DNA from: Toxorhynchites rutilus septentrionalis
Taxonomy: Eukaryota > Arthropoda > Insecta > Diptera > Culicidae
Length of the DNA: 64,000 nucleotides
NCBI RefSeq assembly: GCF_029784135.1
Contig: NC_073746.1
Location: 180,855,788-180,919,787, forward strand
Direction of reading: 5' to 3'
The notes beneath the pieces were generated by a model, which was not told the DNA's origin, made no database searches, and saw only the letters and a list, made by a program, of their open reading frames with translations. Every line of letters starts with the position of its first letter. The stretch's first letter is position 1. Below, piece by piece: positions 33,291 to 44,513 of this stretch. Made by a program: the position numbers and the translations under genes.

Positions 33291-33682
33291 TTCCTGCTAT
33301 AAAATAACATAAAAACGTATTAATCGATTGTGGTTTCATTGGAGTAAGAATTAGAATATAGCATAACTACATGCTTGAAACAAACATACATTTCATGCAG
33401 TTGTTGCGTGTTTTTCGGATCTTTTATCGAAGAGAAGAATGCATTACGACCTTCTAGATAATTACCAGATGATAAAAGTTCTGGAATATAAAGTTTTGCA
33501 TATTTCTAATATTCTTTGTCTCTGTTTTCTTGGTAAACTAAGAATTAATACCTATTTTTAGATGGGACAAAAAAAGATGATATAGGAACTAGGAACTTCC
33601 TTTTCTTCTTCTTTTTTTTTCTTGTCGATATTGTTCATTATAAAAAAATCCCCGAAACACGGTGCACGTAAATTCAATAAAT

Positions 33683-34690
33683 GTTTCTATAGTGGTTAGA
33701 CACACCACCCCCTCTCTAAGGGGAGGTGCTGCTGCCATACAAATGAAACACAAATTTCCACATTACTAGAAAATTAAATAAGCAATTGAAACGAAATTTG
33801 GCATATGGAGGTTTTAGGGAGCAATCAATGTTTCTATGGTGGTTAGACACTCAACCCCCCTCTCTAAGGGGGGGTTGTCATACAAATGAAAGACAAATTT
33901 CTGCATTACTCGAGAATTAATTAAGCAAATGAAACCAAATTAGGCATATGGAGGTTTTAGGGTGCAATAAATGTTTCTATGGTGGTTAGACACTCCACAT
34001 CTCTCTTTAAGGGGGAGCTGCCATACAAATGAAAGACAAATTTCTGCATAACTCGAAAACTAGCAAATAGAGCCAAATTTGGCATGCGAAGGTTTTAGGG
34101 GACACGAAACGTTTCTATGGTAAATAGACACTCCTCCCCTCTCTCTGAGGGGGAGGGGAGGTGGACCGCCTTACAAATAAGCATACATTTCTGCATAATT
34201 TAAGAACTAATCGAGCAAACGGAACAAAATTTGGCATGTGGAGGTTTTAGGGGGCAAGAAACATTTCTAAGGTGGTACAGCACTCCCCCCACATTTGTAA
34301 GGGGGGGGGGACTCTTCCATAGAAATGAAACACAAATTTGTGCATAACTCGAGAATTAATCAAGCAAATGTAACCAAATTTGGCATATGGAAGTTTTAGG
34401 GAGCAATAAATGTGTTTATGGTGGTTTAACACTCCTTTCCGCATTCTAAAGAGGGGGGGAGGGTGCTGAACAATTTGAGAAGTAATCATGCAAATGGGAT
34501 CAAACTTAGCATATAGAGGTTTTTGGGATCGATAAACGTTTCTATGGTAGTTCGACACACCTCCCACCTCTCTAAGGGGAGGCTACCATACAAATGAAAC
34601 ACAAATTTCTGCATAACTCGAGAACTAATCATGCAAATTGAACCATATTAGGCATGTGGAGGTTTTAGGGGGTACGAAACGTTTCATTGC
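33683..34690 (+). repeat. satellite-like array, ~143-bp units
   Basis: About seven full copies and a partial eighth start with GTTTCTATGGTGGTTAGACA-like sequence at 33683, 33830, 33973, 34111, 34262, about 34412, 34538 and 34681, at spacings of 126-151 bp. Each unit has a C-run/G-run hairpin (CCCCTCTCTAAGGGGGGG), then CCATACAAATGAAACACAAA, TTCTGCATAACTCGAGAA and GGCATATGGAGGTTTTAGGG. Units differ at many positions, so the array is old. Confidence 0.93.
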
Positions 34691-34699
34691 CGAAGTCCT

Positions 34700-35056
34700 C
34701 GTGGACTGTCTTGAATTATCCAATACGTTATCACTGACCTGTTCAATAATTTGGATATCCTTCAGGTGATCTGAAAGGACACAGGCTTCGGCTTGCAAAG
34801 CCTGCGCCCCACCCCACTATATGTCATCGTGGGGACCATCGTGATTTTGCTGTTTTGCCAAAACTCTGTGTACCGATTTTTGTGCCTTTTCTTGGAGTCT
34901 GATAACGTCCATTAATCATTCCACCACGTCCCCCCGAACAAGTGCAAGCCAGATAAATAATCTTTGACGATAGATTTTATAACCAGAACGGAATCGAACC
35001 CGAAGCCCCCATCTTGGTAAACAAAAGGCTAACACTATGCCGTAGGGCCACTAGAA
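34700..35056 (-). repeat. tRNA-derived SINE, degenerate
   Basis: On the minus strand a tRNA-like head (about 35056-34980) contains GTGTTAGCC and a good RNA polymerase III B box, GGTTCGATTCC. It is followed by a non-tRNA body. The head resembles that of the SINE at 56396 in its GGGTTCGATTCC...TTCTGGT part, but the bodies differ. The 3' limit is uncertain. Confidence 0.5.
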
Positions 35057-35138
35057 GGAGGATAGTGCTACAAGTTGCTGAAACTGAACGAAACTGTTAT
35101 TACCGATGTCTTCCAAAATCCATTGAATCCATTGAATA

Positions 35139-35330
35139 ATGAGCTATGTGCATTTCCCGTTCTCCTACTTCACGATAATACACGGTTACACACTTAAGGA
35201 AACATCGGCTCAGCACGAATGGGAAACTGTTCCTCACCTAGTGTACTCAACAGATATAACACCTCCTGATGATCACTTGTTCAGATCGATGCCGCTTATA
35301 ACGATAAAAAGAAAAAAATGTCTCCCATAA
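35139..35330 (+). pseudogene. mariner transposase C-terminal relic
   Basis: The plus-strand frame contains HEWETVPHLVYSTDITPPDD followed by HLFRSM. This matches the end of the mariner catalytic domain, normally a WE...P.P.YSPD.APSDYHLF block with the last Asp. A preceding block (IIHGYTLKETSAQ) fits the HDNARPH region in decayed form. No other part of the element or its ends was found. Confidence 0.6.
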
Positions 35331-35497
35331 TGTTGGAGAGTTTAGAGAAAAAGGGATGTTTTTTTGTTTTACTGTGATCCTGAGTTGTTTGAGTGAGAAA
35401 TATGTTAAATATGTTCCCAGAATCGTTTTGCATGTATCATCTATCACGTTTATTGTAACAAGTTTTGAAGTAAATTCCACATATCACTTTTTTTTTG

Positions 35498-36302
35498 CTA
35501 AACACCATTTATGGTAGCACCAGGTCCATGCGATAACGAATTTTTGTTAAGATATCCGGAGTTTTTACTAAATTTAATCCTCTTCTCGCGAATCTCGTTT
35601 CCAGCAGATCCTGTTGAGTTCATTCTCAGAATATTTTTAATTCTTGCGTCCGGGTTGACTATTGTATTATTGATGAACGAAGCTAAAGGTGAAACGAGCC
35701 TCCGTTTCGGCACATTAGTCACCTGTCCACTTGTGTAGAGCTTCGCAATAGGTTGAAATCTAGGAGAAACCGGTGGATACAGAAGCTGCCCGGGAACTGG
35801 TTCTTGGCTGTAAAATCTACTGTTTAGAGACATCTTGTAGTTGTCCTCGTCGGAATACTCGGCTCCTTCGTGCTTAAACGTTGGCAACTGTTGAGCTCGT
35901 TCTTCGTTCGGTACTTTTGTTTTGCTAGTTCTTCTCCTGCTGGGAACAAATGGTTTGCGAAACAATCCTCGGTGCACGTAAATTCGTAGTAAATATTCCT
36001 CCAGAAATCTTTCCAGTATATCTTCGGCATCTTCGCGCACAATGTCGTTTCTTCGCATCGGTTTTCTCTAATAATGTAGTACAGATGGTGGGCAATCACA
36101 GTCCCGATTCCTTTCGAGTGCGTTCGAGTATTTATAAGTTCTTCTCCAAATGTTTCCAGCTGGCTCAACATGAGCTTCTTCTTCGGGATAACTAAAAATC
36201 GAAACATTCCATTATGTTGGATTTGTTCCCTCAAATCGCTTATTACCTTTCCGCTTGCAAAACAACGACACCTACAATGATCGGGAGTATATTTTGCCAC
36301 AT
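35498..36302 (-). CDS. candidate secreted host protein with in-frame TAG
   Basis: A possible first exon (36302-36247) encodes MWQNILPIIVGVVVLQAE, a good signal peptide. It ends at a GTAATA donor. A 55-bp intron (36246-36192, ending GATTTTTAG) brings exon 2 (36191-35498) into frame with SYPEEEAHVEPAGN, then RNRDCDCPPSVLHY. That frame meets TAG at 36070-36068 but then stays open for 189 codons to the TAG at 35500-35498 (MRRNDIVREDAED ... many basic pairs ... GPGATINGV). So the gene is a short secreted peptide, a read-through gene, one with another intron (a donor GTTGAG at 36169 would remove the TAG in frame), or a pseudogene. A second frame (36300-35824) is also open without stops. No family is recognised. 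It is the only candidate host gene in the window. Confidence 0.4.
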
Positions 36303-37937
36303 TTTGCCCTCAAACACAAACCTTACGCCTCAGTCAAAGATGCAAAACCATCTTCGGTCAATGCTCAACTGTTAATGAATGTCGCGTAAAGGTCCGAGAA
36401 AACTAGAAACGTTTACTGCTGTAGGCCACTTCCCCCCTTTACAGCTAGTCCAAACTTTTGGTTTACCGCAAAGCACAACAATAAACGACGGATAAACATG
36501 AAACATGTCAGGTGAACCCGTTCTTTAGTTGGGCGGAACAGTTTCCGAAACTGGACAGACTCATGTAAATTGCCCATTACACGTGGGACAATTTGGAATC
36601 GATTTTAGGACAGTTCCCACAGTTCCATTTCCCCCCACATTGAAGCTTATTTTGGCGCTACTCTATCAACTAACACTATATGGCGAAAGCAAATCGAATC
36701 TTGTTCTGAAGCTGAAAAGCAAGAGGAAGGAAAACCATCGTAAACCTGGAGTGTAAAGGAACATTAAATGTAACTTAAATGTTCAGTTCAGTGAACAGTA
36801 ATTAAAACATTTACCGCTCGTTTCGGTGTCACGATGAATACGTGAGAATCAGGTTATTCCGTTCTGGTAGTGTTAAAAAGTGGTTCAAATGAGTTGAAAT
36901 AGTAACAGATGGTGATGGTGATTTTAGCGTACATTGATTATATATTTATATTGCAAACCGGCGTATTGTTTTACAATATATAGTTTGAAATTTGATTATT
37001 TTCTATACATTCGTTATCTTCAAGTATGATACTTTCGTGTTTTCTGACGACTTATGTTAAGAGATCACATTTTCAAAAACAGAACATCTTCATGGCTGTA
37101 TAAAAACCAATTGGTCTAGTCAAAAACATTTTTTTACGCGCTATTTCTTCCGCTTAGTGCGATTTAAAAGTTCTGCGCTCGACACAATGTGAAGAAAAAT
37201 TTTGCGTTAGGTTGGTGATGCGCGGTGTCCGGTTCCATGTCCTAAACAAAACACTTCAGTCGAAATTCTGAAATTCAATAGGAAACTCAACCCCTACTTC
37301 TGAACTTCAAGTTTGGTGGTGCCAAAGGTGTTACGCCCAGAATTCATCTCAATCAGCAGGTGATAAGGGAAGGGGGCCGAATGAGAAACAAAGTTCAATC
37401 GAAATGTTGCATTGAACGAGGTATCCCCGAAACGGTTTTTTATTCCTGTTCCCGATGGCAGAATAATTAAAGTAAAAGTATTTTGCCACTTAATTTGATT
37501 AGCTCGGAATAGAAATTTCGATTCGCTTTAAACTGAGCGTGAAGAAAATGAGTAAAATAAACTTTCCTCGACTGTCGTCTGCGAAGCTGGATGTCGAGTT
37601 AATGGAATATGCTATAATTTGATGAAACTGCGCTGTTAGGTAGCACCAGAATTTGTCTTCGGTGCAGGTTCAAATGAAGTTGACATTTCATCAGAAAATT
37701 ATAATTGCAGAAAACAATTATAGGTTATGCTAATTCTAAACAAAATGAAGTTTGGCTTAATGAACATCTGATAAGCTTGAATTATGGCTATAGATTAAAT
37801 TCAGACTACATGATGTTAGAGATGAGCACATCTCATGAAAACATTGAAATCAATAAAAAGGTGAAGCCCACCAAATCGTTTCTCCCCCTGAGTAAATTTG
37901 CGATGGTTTAGAACTATTGGTCGTTCGCAAATCCTAA
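36303..37937. other. no recognisable gene
   Basis: This 1.6-kb stretch upstream of the candidate secreted gene holds no transposon end or coding region that I can support. It could include that gene's promoter, but no TATA/initiator pair is convincing. Confidence 0.4.
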
Positions 37938-38100
37938 TATTTTAACGTAGAGCTACGCCTAACCTTTCGGTACAGGGGTCCATTCCATTGTTTTAGGTGG
38001 AAAAAGAGATTTTTAACGTTAATATTAATGGATGGATTTTGATTCCAAATACACAAATTAACAGGAAATATCCTATCTGCTATCTGGCAATCTGGCTTAT
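37938..38100. repeat. GACGTAG-palindrome repeat family, copy
   Basis: It starts with the imperfect palindrome AACGTAGAGCTACGCC (37943-37958) and matches 22740-22840 in reverse over about 130 bp. Shared blocks include CTAACCTTTC, GGATTTTGATTCCAAATACA and AGGAAATATCCT. Confidence 0.65.
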
Positions 38101-38141
38101 CTCACTGATCGTATTATGTCGGTGAAAATTGGAGACACTAT

Positions 38142-38249
38142 GGGCCTAATCACGAACGTCACTTCACGGTGAAAACGGAATGATTTGTATGCAAGGTTAT
38201 ATGTGGTTCATTTCGTTTTCACCGTAAAGTGACGTTCGTGATCAGGCCC
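38142..38249. mobile_element. 108-bp MITE with GGGCCT ends
   Basis: Its two halves are nearly perfect inverted repeats (GGGCCTAATCACGAACGTCA against GGGCCTGATCACGAACGTCA read inward, extending to about 40 bp each). TAT lies on both sides (38139-38141, 38250-38252). It belongs to the same family as the 6-kb element at 17832-23880. Confidence 0.8.
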
Positions 38250-38276
38250 TATATCTTCTCCTTTTCATGTAACGTC

Positions 38277-38599
38277 AGGTGTTCCGCAAGGAAGCCACCT
38301 CGGTCCATATATTTTTCTATTATATCTTAATGACATTAATTTTCGTCTGAAGTGCCTGAAGCTCTCTTACGCCGACGACTTCAAGTTCATTTTCCACGTA
38401 AATACCACTGGAGAAGCGGAGTTGAATATTTTTGCTGAATGGTGCGCAACGAATAGAATGATCTTGAATACATCCAAATGTTCGGTTACTTCGTTTTATC
38501 GAAAGCGCACATTGATAAGCTTTGAATAGAGGCTGCACGGTGAAATTTTGAGACGTGTGGACACTATCAAAGACCTTGGAGTTGTGTTAGACTCTAAAC
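38277..38599 (+). pseudogene. Jockey-like RT fragment, 5' side of hAT insertion
   Basis: The plus-strand frame reads VTSGVPQGSHLGPYIFLLYL, then SYADDFKF (catalytic YADD), EWCATNRMILNTSKC and, after one TAG, DTIKDLGVVLDSK. This is the RT palm to thumb of a non-LTR element, probably Jockey clade. The frame is cut at the hAT target site (CTCTAAAC, 38592-38599) and resumes on the far side at 58560. Confidence 0.8.
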
Positions 38600-38916
38600 C
38601 AGGGTTTCTCAAAGTGGTCGATATCGATCCCTTGGAATCGATCTCGGTTTCCCAGGTGTCGACACGAACGAAAACTAATTTTGGGGGTCGACGAGGTCTA
38701 AATATCGACCCCTATTAATTAACAAAAGTACTCATTTGAAACTATCAAGATACTGTCCAAACAACTTACGCGAATCAACTTGTTATAAGAAAGACGAATG
38801 TTTTTGTAGAATATATTAGGTTGGGGAAAAAGTAATCCATGATTTTCGTAAAATTCAAAGCTTTTAAAAAATTTTGGATTGTCCGATTTGGGTCATATAT
38901 GTACCGTTTTCTTGTA

Positions 38917-39125
38917 CAGTAGAACCTCGATTATCCGCGAGCGGACGGTCCGCGATGCGGATTATCCACGAAGGCGAGTAGTAATTCTATAGACCTTTCT
39001 GAAATTTGTCATTGAGTGGTAACACCCCATTTTACCCCCATTTAACCCTTCATTTCGTTATCCGCGATATCCGTTATACACGATGACCAAGCCTGACTAT
39101 TCCGCGGATAATCGGGGTTCTACTG
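38917..39125. mobile_element. pogo-type MITE, copy 1
   Basis: Inverted ends CAGTAGAACCTCGATTATCC and CAGTAGAACCCCGATTATCC (read inward) are flanked by TA (38915-38916, 39126-39127). Similar copies lie at 40287-40619 and 56815-57583. This copy is inside the mariner. Confidence 0.88.
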
Positions 39126-39208
39126 TATATGTTATTGCCATTTTAAAGCTGATTTCATAATGTCTCACTCATAGAAGTTTTGGATCTTATAGGCGAAAAC
39201 TATAGTGA

Positions 39209-40017
39209 TCAATTTTCACAATCTTCTCTTGATTCAAATTTCTTATCACTCAGGAAATTTTGCAATGCGAGAAAAAGGTGGTAATCACTTGGTGCCAGGT
39301 TCGGACTAGATTCTATTACATCCCAACCAACCTTCAGAAGTTTCTGGGGAGTCATGATGGAACAAATCACTTCTACTGTTGGCCAATTTTAGCCGTTAAA
39401 GACCAATCGCTAGCTTCAAACAGTCCAGTTGTTGATAGCAGTGATCTGAATTGAGTGTTTGACCATACGGAAGTAACTCATAAAAAATGATTCTCTTTAA
39501 GTCCCACCAAATACACAGTGAAACCTTCCTGGCCATTAGTCCTGGTTTGGCCACCGTTTGAGTTGCTTCACCACGCTTTGACCATGATCGTTTTCGCACA
39601 AAATTGTCGTATGTGACCCATTTTTTCATCCCTAGTCACTATCCGTTTAAGAAATGCGTCGATTTCATTCCGTTTGGCCAAGGCTTTGCAGATGGAAATT
39701 TGATACATCGTAATTTTTTGTGCTAATTGATGTGACATCCAAACACCGTACATCTTTGTGAATCCAGCTCTACGCAAATTGTTTAAAACTATTTTTCGAT
39801 CTTTAGCTCCTGGGCGATGCTACGGTCAATTTAGATTTTTTTCTGTGATTTTATCGACAATTTTGACGACAGACATGCCTGTGCGAGGTGCATCTTTAAC
39901 ATCAAAAATGCCTTAATGTCATCGACAAAATCAAAATTGCAGGTAATTAGATAAATTATCAAAGAAAAACTGTAAAATGTACCGAAATTTCTCTTTGTTG
40001 ACTTCGGTTGTTAACAT
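39209..40017 (-). pseudogene. mariner transposase relic
   Basis: The minus-strand gene starts at the ATG at 40015-40017 (MLTTEVNKEKFRYILQFFFD) and decays through stops and frame changes. Blocks still readable are LRRAGFTKMYGVWMSHQLAQ, ISICKALAKRNEIDAFLKRI, WVTYDNFVRKRSWSK, the GQTLNSD block, and near the end LAPSDYHLFLALQNFLSDKK with the last catalytic Asp. It ends at a stop at 39209-39211. The first catalytic position reads TRDEK where GDEKW is normal. The copy is inactive. Confidence 0.88.
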
Positions 40018-40286
40018 CCTGCAACTCACAACAGAATGGAACGAACGAAAAACAGCAAAACGGTTTTTTAGTGTGAAATGTCACCAGGACAACGAGCATA
40101 ACCTTGAAATTTTTTGATCGATACTATACGAGATATCGAACACTACAGCCATCTACCGAGAAAATAAAGGATTTCTTTTTCCCAACCTAATTTTATTGTC
40201 GTACTTTTCAAAAACTTAACAATCCTCATCGACATAAGTTCATAAATTCGTACAAGCTTGGTAAATCGACATGTAAAAAACACATA

Positions 40287-40619
40287 CAGTAGAACCCCGA
40301 CTATCCGCGAAATAATCGGGCTGGGTCACCGCGGATAACGAAAATCGCGGATAATGCAATATACGACGTGTAAACACGAAATAAGGATATTTCAGCCTGA
40401 AAACTATGTTTTATCAATATAGGAATCATTAAACTATCCATCTTTAAGGTCGTGTGCACAAGTGGTCAAATAATATGAAAGCCATGACCAAAACAAAAGA
40501 GCAAGCCCTTACGTCACACTGACAAATTTTGGGATGCTCTGTAGAATTACTATGGAACTCGCTTTCGCGGATAATCCGCACAGTGGATCATCCGCTCACG
40601 GATAATCGGGTTTCCACTG
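40287..40619. mobile_element. pogo-type MITE, copy 2
   Basis: Ends CAGTAGAACCCCGACTATCC and CAGTGGAAACCCGATTATCC (read inward) are flanked by TA (40285-40286, 40620-40621). It is 333 bp long with no gene. Confidence 0.85.
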
Positions 40620-40689
40620 TATACTCGATTTAATAGGAGGCACTCATGATAAAATTCAAGTCGAAACATGCTCCTTATATTTTACTGTA

Positions 40690-40880
40690 TAACAAGGTCC
40701 CAAATTATGAAAATCTTATCTTTCGAATGAACTGATTATCATACCACTTCGTTCAGCTGGCAAAGAGTTATTAACGATCAAAACCTTTCACCTCCGACCT
40801 AACCTCTTGTTTCTGAATCTTTGAACTAACACACCAGTACAAAAATGAAAGACGTAATCCGAAGTCAAAATCCATGCGGA
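40690..40880. repeat. dispersed repeat related to 55700-55890
   Basis: Shared blocks are ATCTTTCGAATGAA, ATCATACCA.TTCGTTCAG, a decayed palindrome GACGTAATCCGAAGTC (40851-40866) and the ACACC..TA block before it. The better copy, at 55700-55890, ends GACGTAGTCCTACGTC. Confidence 0.6.
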
Positions 40881-41004
40881 AGCAAGCTTTGTACTGTACA
40901 CTTTTCTTTGTGCATATTGTGAGAACGCTTTGTGAAGCTTTCTCGAAGCTTGTATGATAATACACACATCTATTCATTTAATTCAAGAGATAACAAAGTG
41001 ATTA

Positions 41005-43107
41005 GGCGTCGTGCACAAATGACGTAAAGCTGAAAATGCTATGTAACAAAAAGTAACGCAAGACAAACCCCCCTCCCCCTTATGTTACGTAACGCTAATC
41101 TTCACACAAAGTGAAAGTCGTTCGTTCAACATAGAAAATTAGATATCTGCCCAGGTCGGAATCAAATTTTCTTACGAATGTTTCTTATATGCAAGTAGTG
41201 ACATCAGAGGAACTTTCGACAAGTTCATAGAATTTTGAACAAACATAGACGGAAAATTAATGCTGACATTTAATTGGGATTGGGTTGGGATTGGTAGTTT
41301 CAACCCATTCGGCGTTAAGCTAAGAGGAACATGGACTCATATAAATTGATGTTGATTTACACTACACCTTGGTTCAATGCAGTAGTTCCTGTCGTTACAT
41401 TTCATTACTTACAAAAGGCTCTGGGATGTCCTCAAGTGACGAGTAAAACAGTCGCTTAATATCGTACAAATTCCGCTTCTCGATTGGCATAGAAGTCATT
41501 GATTAGACGATGTTGATGGTATCCACGTAATCACTGAAAACATATACACTGTAGTAAAAATACATTGCTTTATTGAGGTGCAATGGAAATTTATTCAGTT
41601 ACCTTGTAAATACCTTCATTATGATACATTTCAAGTAAACACCAAAATGTAATGACAGTAATGAATTAAAAGGTAGCATAAGGCTGAACTGGGGAACTGT
41701 CAATGCTTGAGAAGGGCACATAAAGTTACTATATAATTAATGCTGAGGATATGGACAGAACAGGTTTTTGTTCGTTATAAACAATTTAATCGAGTACGGT
41801 TTTATTTAAATTTAAACAATTTGATGGTCCAACAGATGGTCCTAAAAGTTATTGTTTTGTTCGCGCCCAGTTCAATAGCTTCTATTTCTACATCTTCAAC
41901 ACCTATGTAGATATCTTCCGATGCCTTTCTAAATCTCCAATGTCTGGTCCTGGAACTTCAGATTTGATGTATTCTTGGCATATATTACACAAAAAAGTAA
42001 GATAAAGTCTTCTGCTGTCCGAATTTATCTGAGTGAATTCAGGTGTTTCAGTTTGTTTTGTTTAATTTAACAATCAATAGCAAAAACTAGTTCAAAAAAC
42101 AGTAAAATAGGATTTCGGTCGTAGTTGAATCTCTTTAGGTTATGTTTAACGACTGATTTCAGTGAGAGCGGTCGAATTAAGTATTTTTGTTTCGAGCTTT
42201 AATATTTCCTGAACTGATTTGATCCCTTCTTATCGCTTCGAAATGTGCATTTTCAATCTGTGCGAACTGGCCATTTATCTGGAGTCACCCAATGCGCGAC
42301 AACTGCCGCCACAACTTACCTCAAGAACGCTGCCTTCGCAAATGATGACTTCATTCGGTTATTGTCACCCACCACACGAACGATGTGTAGCAACGAAGTG
42401 GACTGGTTGGGAACCGAACGGAAAACCGACGGTTGAGGGGTGAGTGGATGGTGTGTCGTTACTCTCACATCATTATGATGCATGTTGAGTAATTATATGA
42501 TTGGCAGTTTAATGCCACACACATTCCATTTGAAAAATATACTTTAAAAGGAAATTAATTTTCACGACAGTATGGATGCACTTTTCGAATTTACATTCTC
42601 TGTACTTCAGTAGAAAACGGATCAACGATGTTATTTATTTATTATAACGCTATATGAATAAAATAGGTGAGATGGGAAAAATATCATCAACCTAAAGCCA
42701 TTATTGCAACGTTATTTTGAAAAATCTGTTAATTTTGTATGAAACAGAAAAAATACAGATTCTTGGTTTGAAAAAGTCTAAAAAATCTGTAGAAATACAG
42801 ACTATTATGTAGATATTGTAACTCTGTTCGAGATGCATCTATCGGTGCTTGCTTACTGACTGCTGTTAAATCCATTAAAACACTTGCTTTATCATCTTGG
42901 CGCAGGAAACACACCTCATTCGATCCAGAATCGAAACTAGCTGCTAAAGCATATATGGGCCCGTGAATTTATTTAGGAATAAAAATTGAATTTTGTTACG
43001 TAACGATCACGGCTAACCCCCCCTCTCCCCTATGTCACATTAAGTAACGAAATCTTAAGCCGCCCCCCCCCCACCGTACTTGCGTTACGTAATTCATGCA
43101 CGACGCC
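41005..43107. mobile_element. Harbinger-type element, no transposase seen
   Basis: Inverted ends GGCGTCGTGCACAAATGACG (41005) and GGCGTCGTGCATGAATTACG (43107, read inward) are followed by matching C-run and GTTACGTAACG blocks. TTA lies outside both ends (41002-41004, 43108-43110), the duplication expected for PIF/Harbinger. The 2.1-kb interior has no recognised transposase. It includes a more G+C-rich patch (about 42220-42440) unlike the rest. Confidence 0.72.
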
Positions 43108-43659
43108 TTACATAGCTAAATAAAGTGAACTAAAGTAAAGTGATTAAATAAGAATTTACAAAATTCTTAGTTCACCTACGCGCATAGCGTAACCATACAT
43201 TTTTGCTGTTTATGAAAAAGTAACGGAGTAGATACCAAAACATGTTTCAAAATTATTCAGTTTTTTCACATAACTCCAAACTTGTTACCGAAAAGTTATA
43301 AACGTTCGATTTTCTTTGTTTTTTCGCGACGTATTACACAATGATTTCACTAAGAGGATTTAGGATATCCTTAATTTACAAATTCCTCAACGAATAATAA
43401 ATCGCTACAATATCACAGCCATGAAAAAAGCCAATGTCGACGATGCAAGAAGAGTTTATTACCTTCTGCACAGATGAGAAGCTTGAGCAGAAGCCAAAAC
43501 CAATAGGGTTACAAGGGGTGAGTTGGACATACGGGGTGATTTGGACCACCCCTTTATCTCAAAAAGTAAGGCTCAACTTGGATTTTTTATAATGTCATTT
43601 TCTTTTATTATTGAACCGTTTGTTTATTTTTTTATTTTTTTCTATTTATAATGATACTA

Positions 43660-44509
43660 CATCCCATTGAGAGATTAGATCTTCTTCACAATTTTTCGCC
43701 AATAGTCCCGATCCATGGCTGCAGTTCTCCAACTCCCGGCTGCACCGATTCTTGCCAAGTCCTGCTCCACCTGGTCCAACCACCTCGCTCGCTGGGCTCC
43801 TCTCCTTCTTGTTCCTACCGGATTCGATGCGAACACCATCTTTGCAGGGCTGCTGTCCGGCAATCTTGCAACATGCCCTGCCCATCGCACTCGTCCAGCC
43901 TTGGCGACTTTCTGAATGCTGGGTTCGCCGTAGAGTTGCCCCAGTTCGTGGTTCATTCTCCTTCTCCATACTCCGTTTTCCTGTACACCACCGTATATTG
44001 TTCTGAGCACTCGGCGTTCGAAAACTCCAAGCGCTTGTGAGTCCTCTTCAAGCATCGTCCATGCTTCGTGCCCATAGAGAACAACCGGTCGAATTAGGGA
44101 TTTGTACATGGTACACTTCGTACGGGGTCGGAGTTTGTTGGACCTCAAGGATTTGCGGAGCCCATAGTAGGCACGACTTCCATTGACAATGCGTCTTCGA
44201 ATTTCACGGCTGTTGTTGTTGTCAGTTGTTATCAACGAGCCAAGGTAGACAAATTCCTCCATCACCTCGAGCTCGTCGCCGTTGATCACAACACTACTAC
44301 GAAAAAGAACTCTGTTGCGATCAGTCCCTCCAGCTAGCATGTATTTAGTCTTAGACGCATTGATCCCAAGCCCAATCAGCCCTGCTTCGTGTTTCAGTCG
44401 GGTATACAAGTCGGCTACCGTCGCATGTGTTCTTCCGATTATGTCCACGTCGTCGGCGAAGCAGATAAACTGACTAGACTTGTTGAAAATCGTGCCCCGC
44501 ATGTTGAAG
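43660..44509 (-). pseudogene. RTE-like RT, C-terminal part
   Basis: The minus-strand frame (to 44529) starts in the RT palm with ICFADDVDIIGRT (catalytic FADD). It continues through INASKTKYMLAGG, EFVYLGSLITTDN and RRRIVNGSRAYYGL, and ends with the C-terminal domain (PVVLYGHEAWTM, VRWAGHVARLP, RRRGAQRARWLDQVEQDL). These match RTE-like non-LTR retrotransposons common in insects. The 5' part of the same gene is at 53317-53815, beyond the gypsy element. The two join at the gypsy target duplication CCCG (44510-44513). The 3' end is near 43650. Confidence 0.88.
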
Positions 44510-44513
44510 CCCG

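Larger units (their letters stand above)
38820..40187 (-). mobile_element. mariner transposon, second copy
   Basis: Ends GGTTGGGGAAAAAGTAATCC (38820) and GGTTGGGAAAAAGAAATCC (40187, read inward) are flanked by TA (38818-38819, 40188-40189). The length of 1.37 kb includes an inserted 209-bp pogo MITE (38917-39125). It differs in its ends from the mariner at 1989, so it belongs to a different subfamily. Confidence 0.88.

Noticed and set aside
33683..34690. CRISPR-like array
   Set aside because: Units are ~143 bp, diverged, without regular short repeats and unique spacers, in a eukaryotic genome.
42219..42443. Overlapping plus-strand ORFs of 74 and 63 codons as a gene
   Set aside because: The two frames overlap without family resemblance; the only suggestive signal there is a minus-strand splice-like exon.
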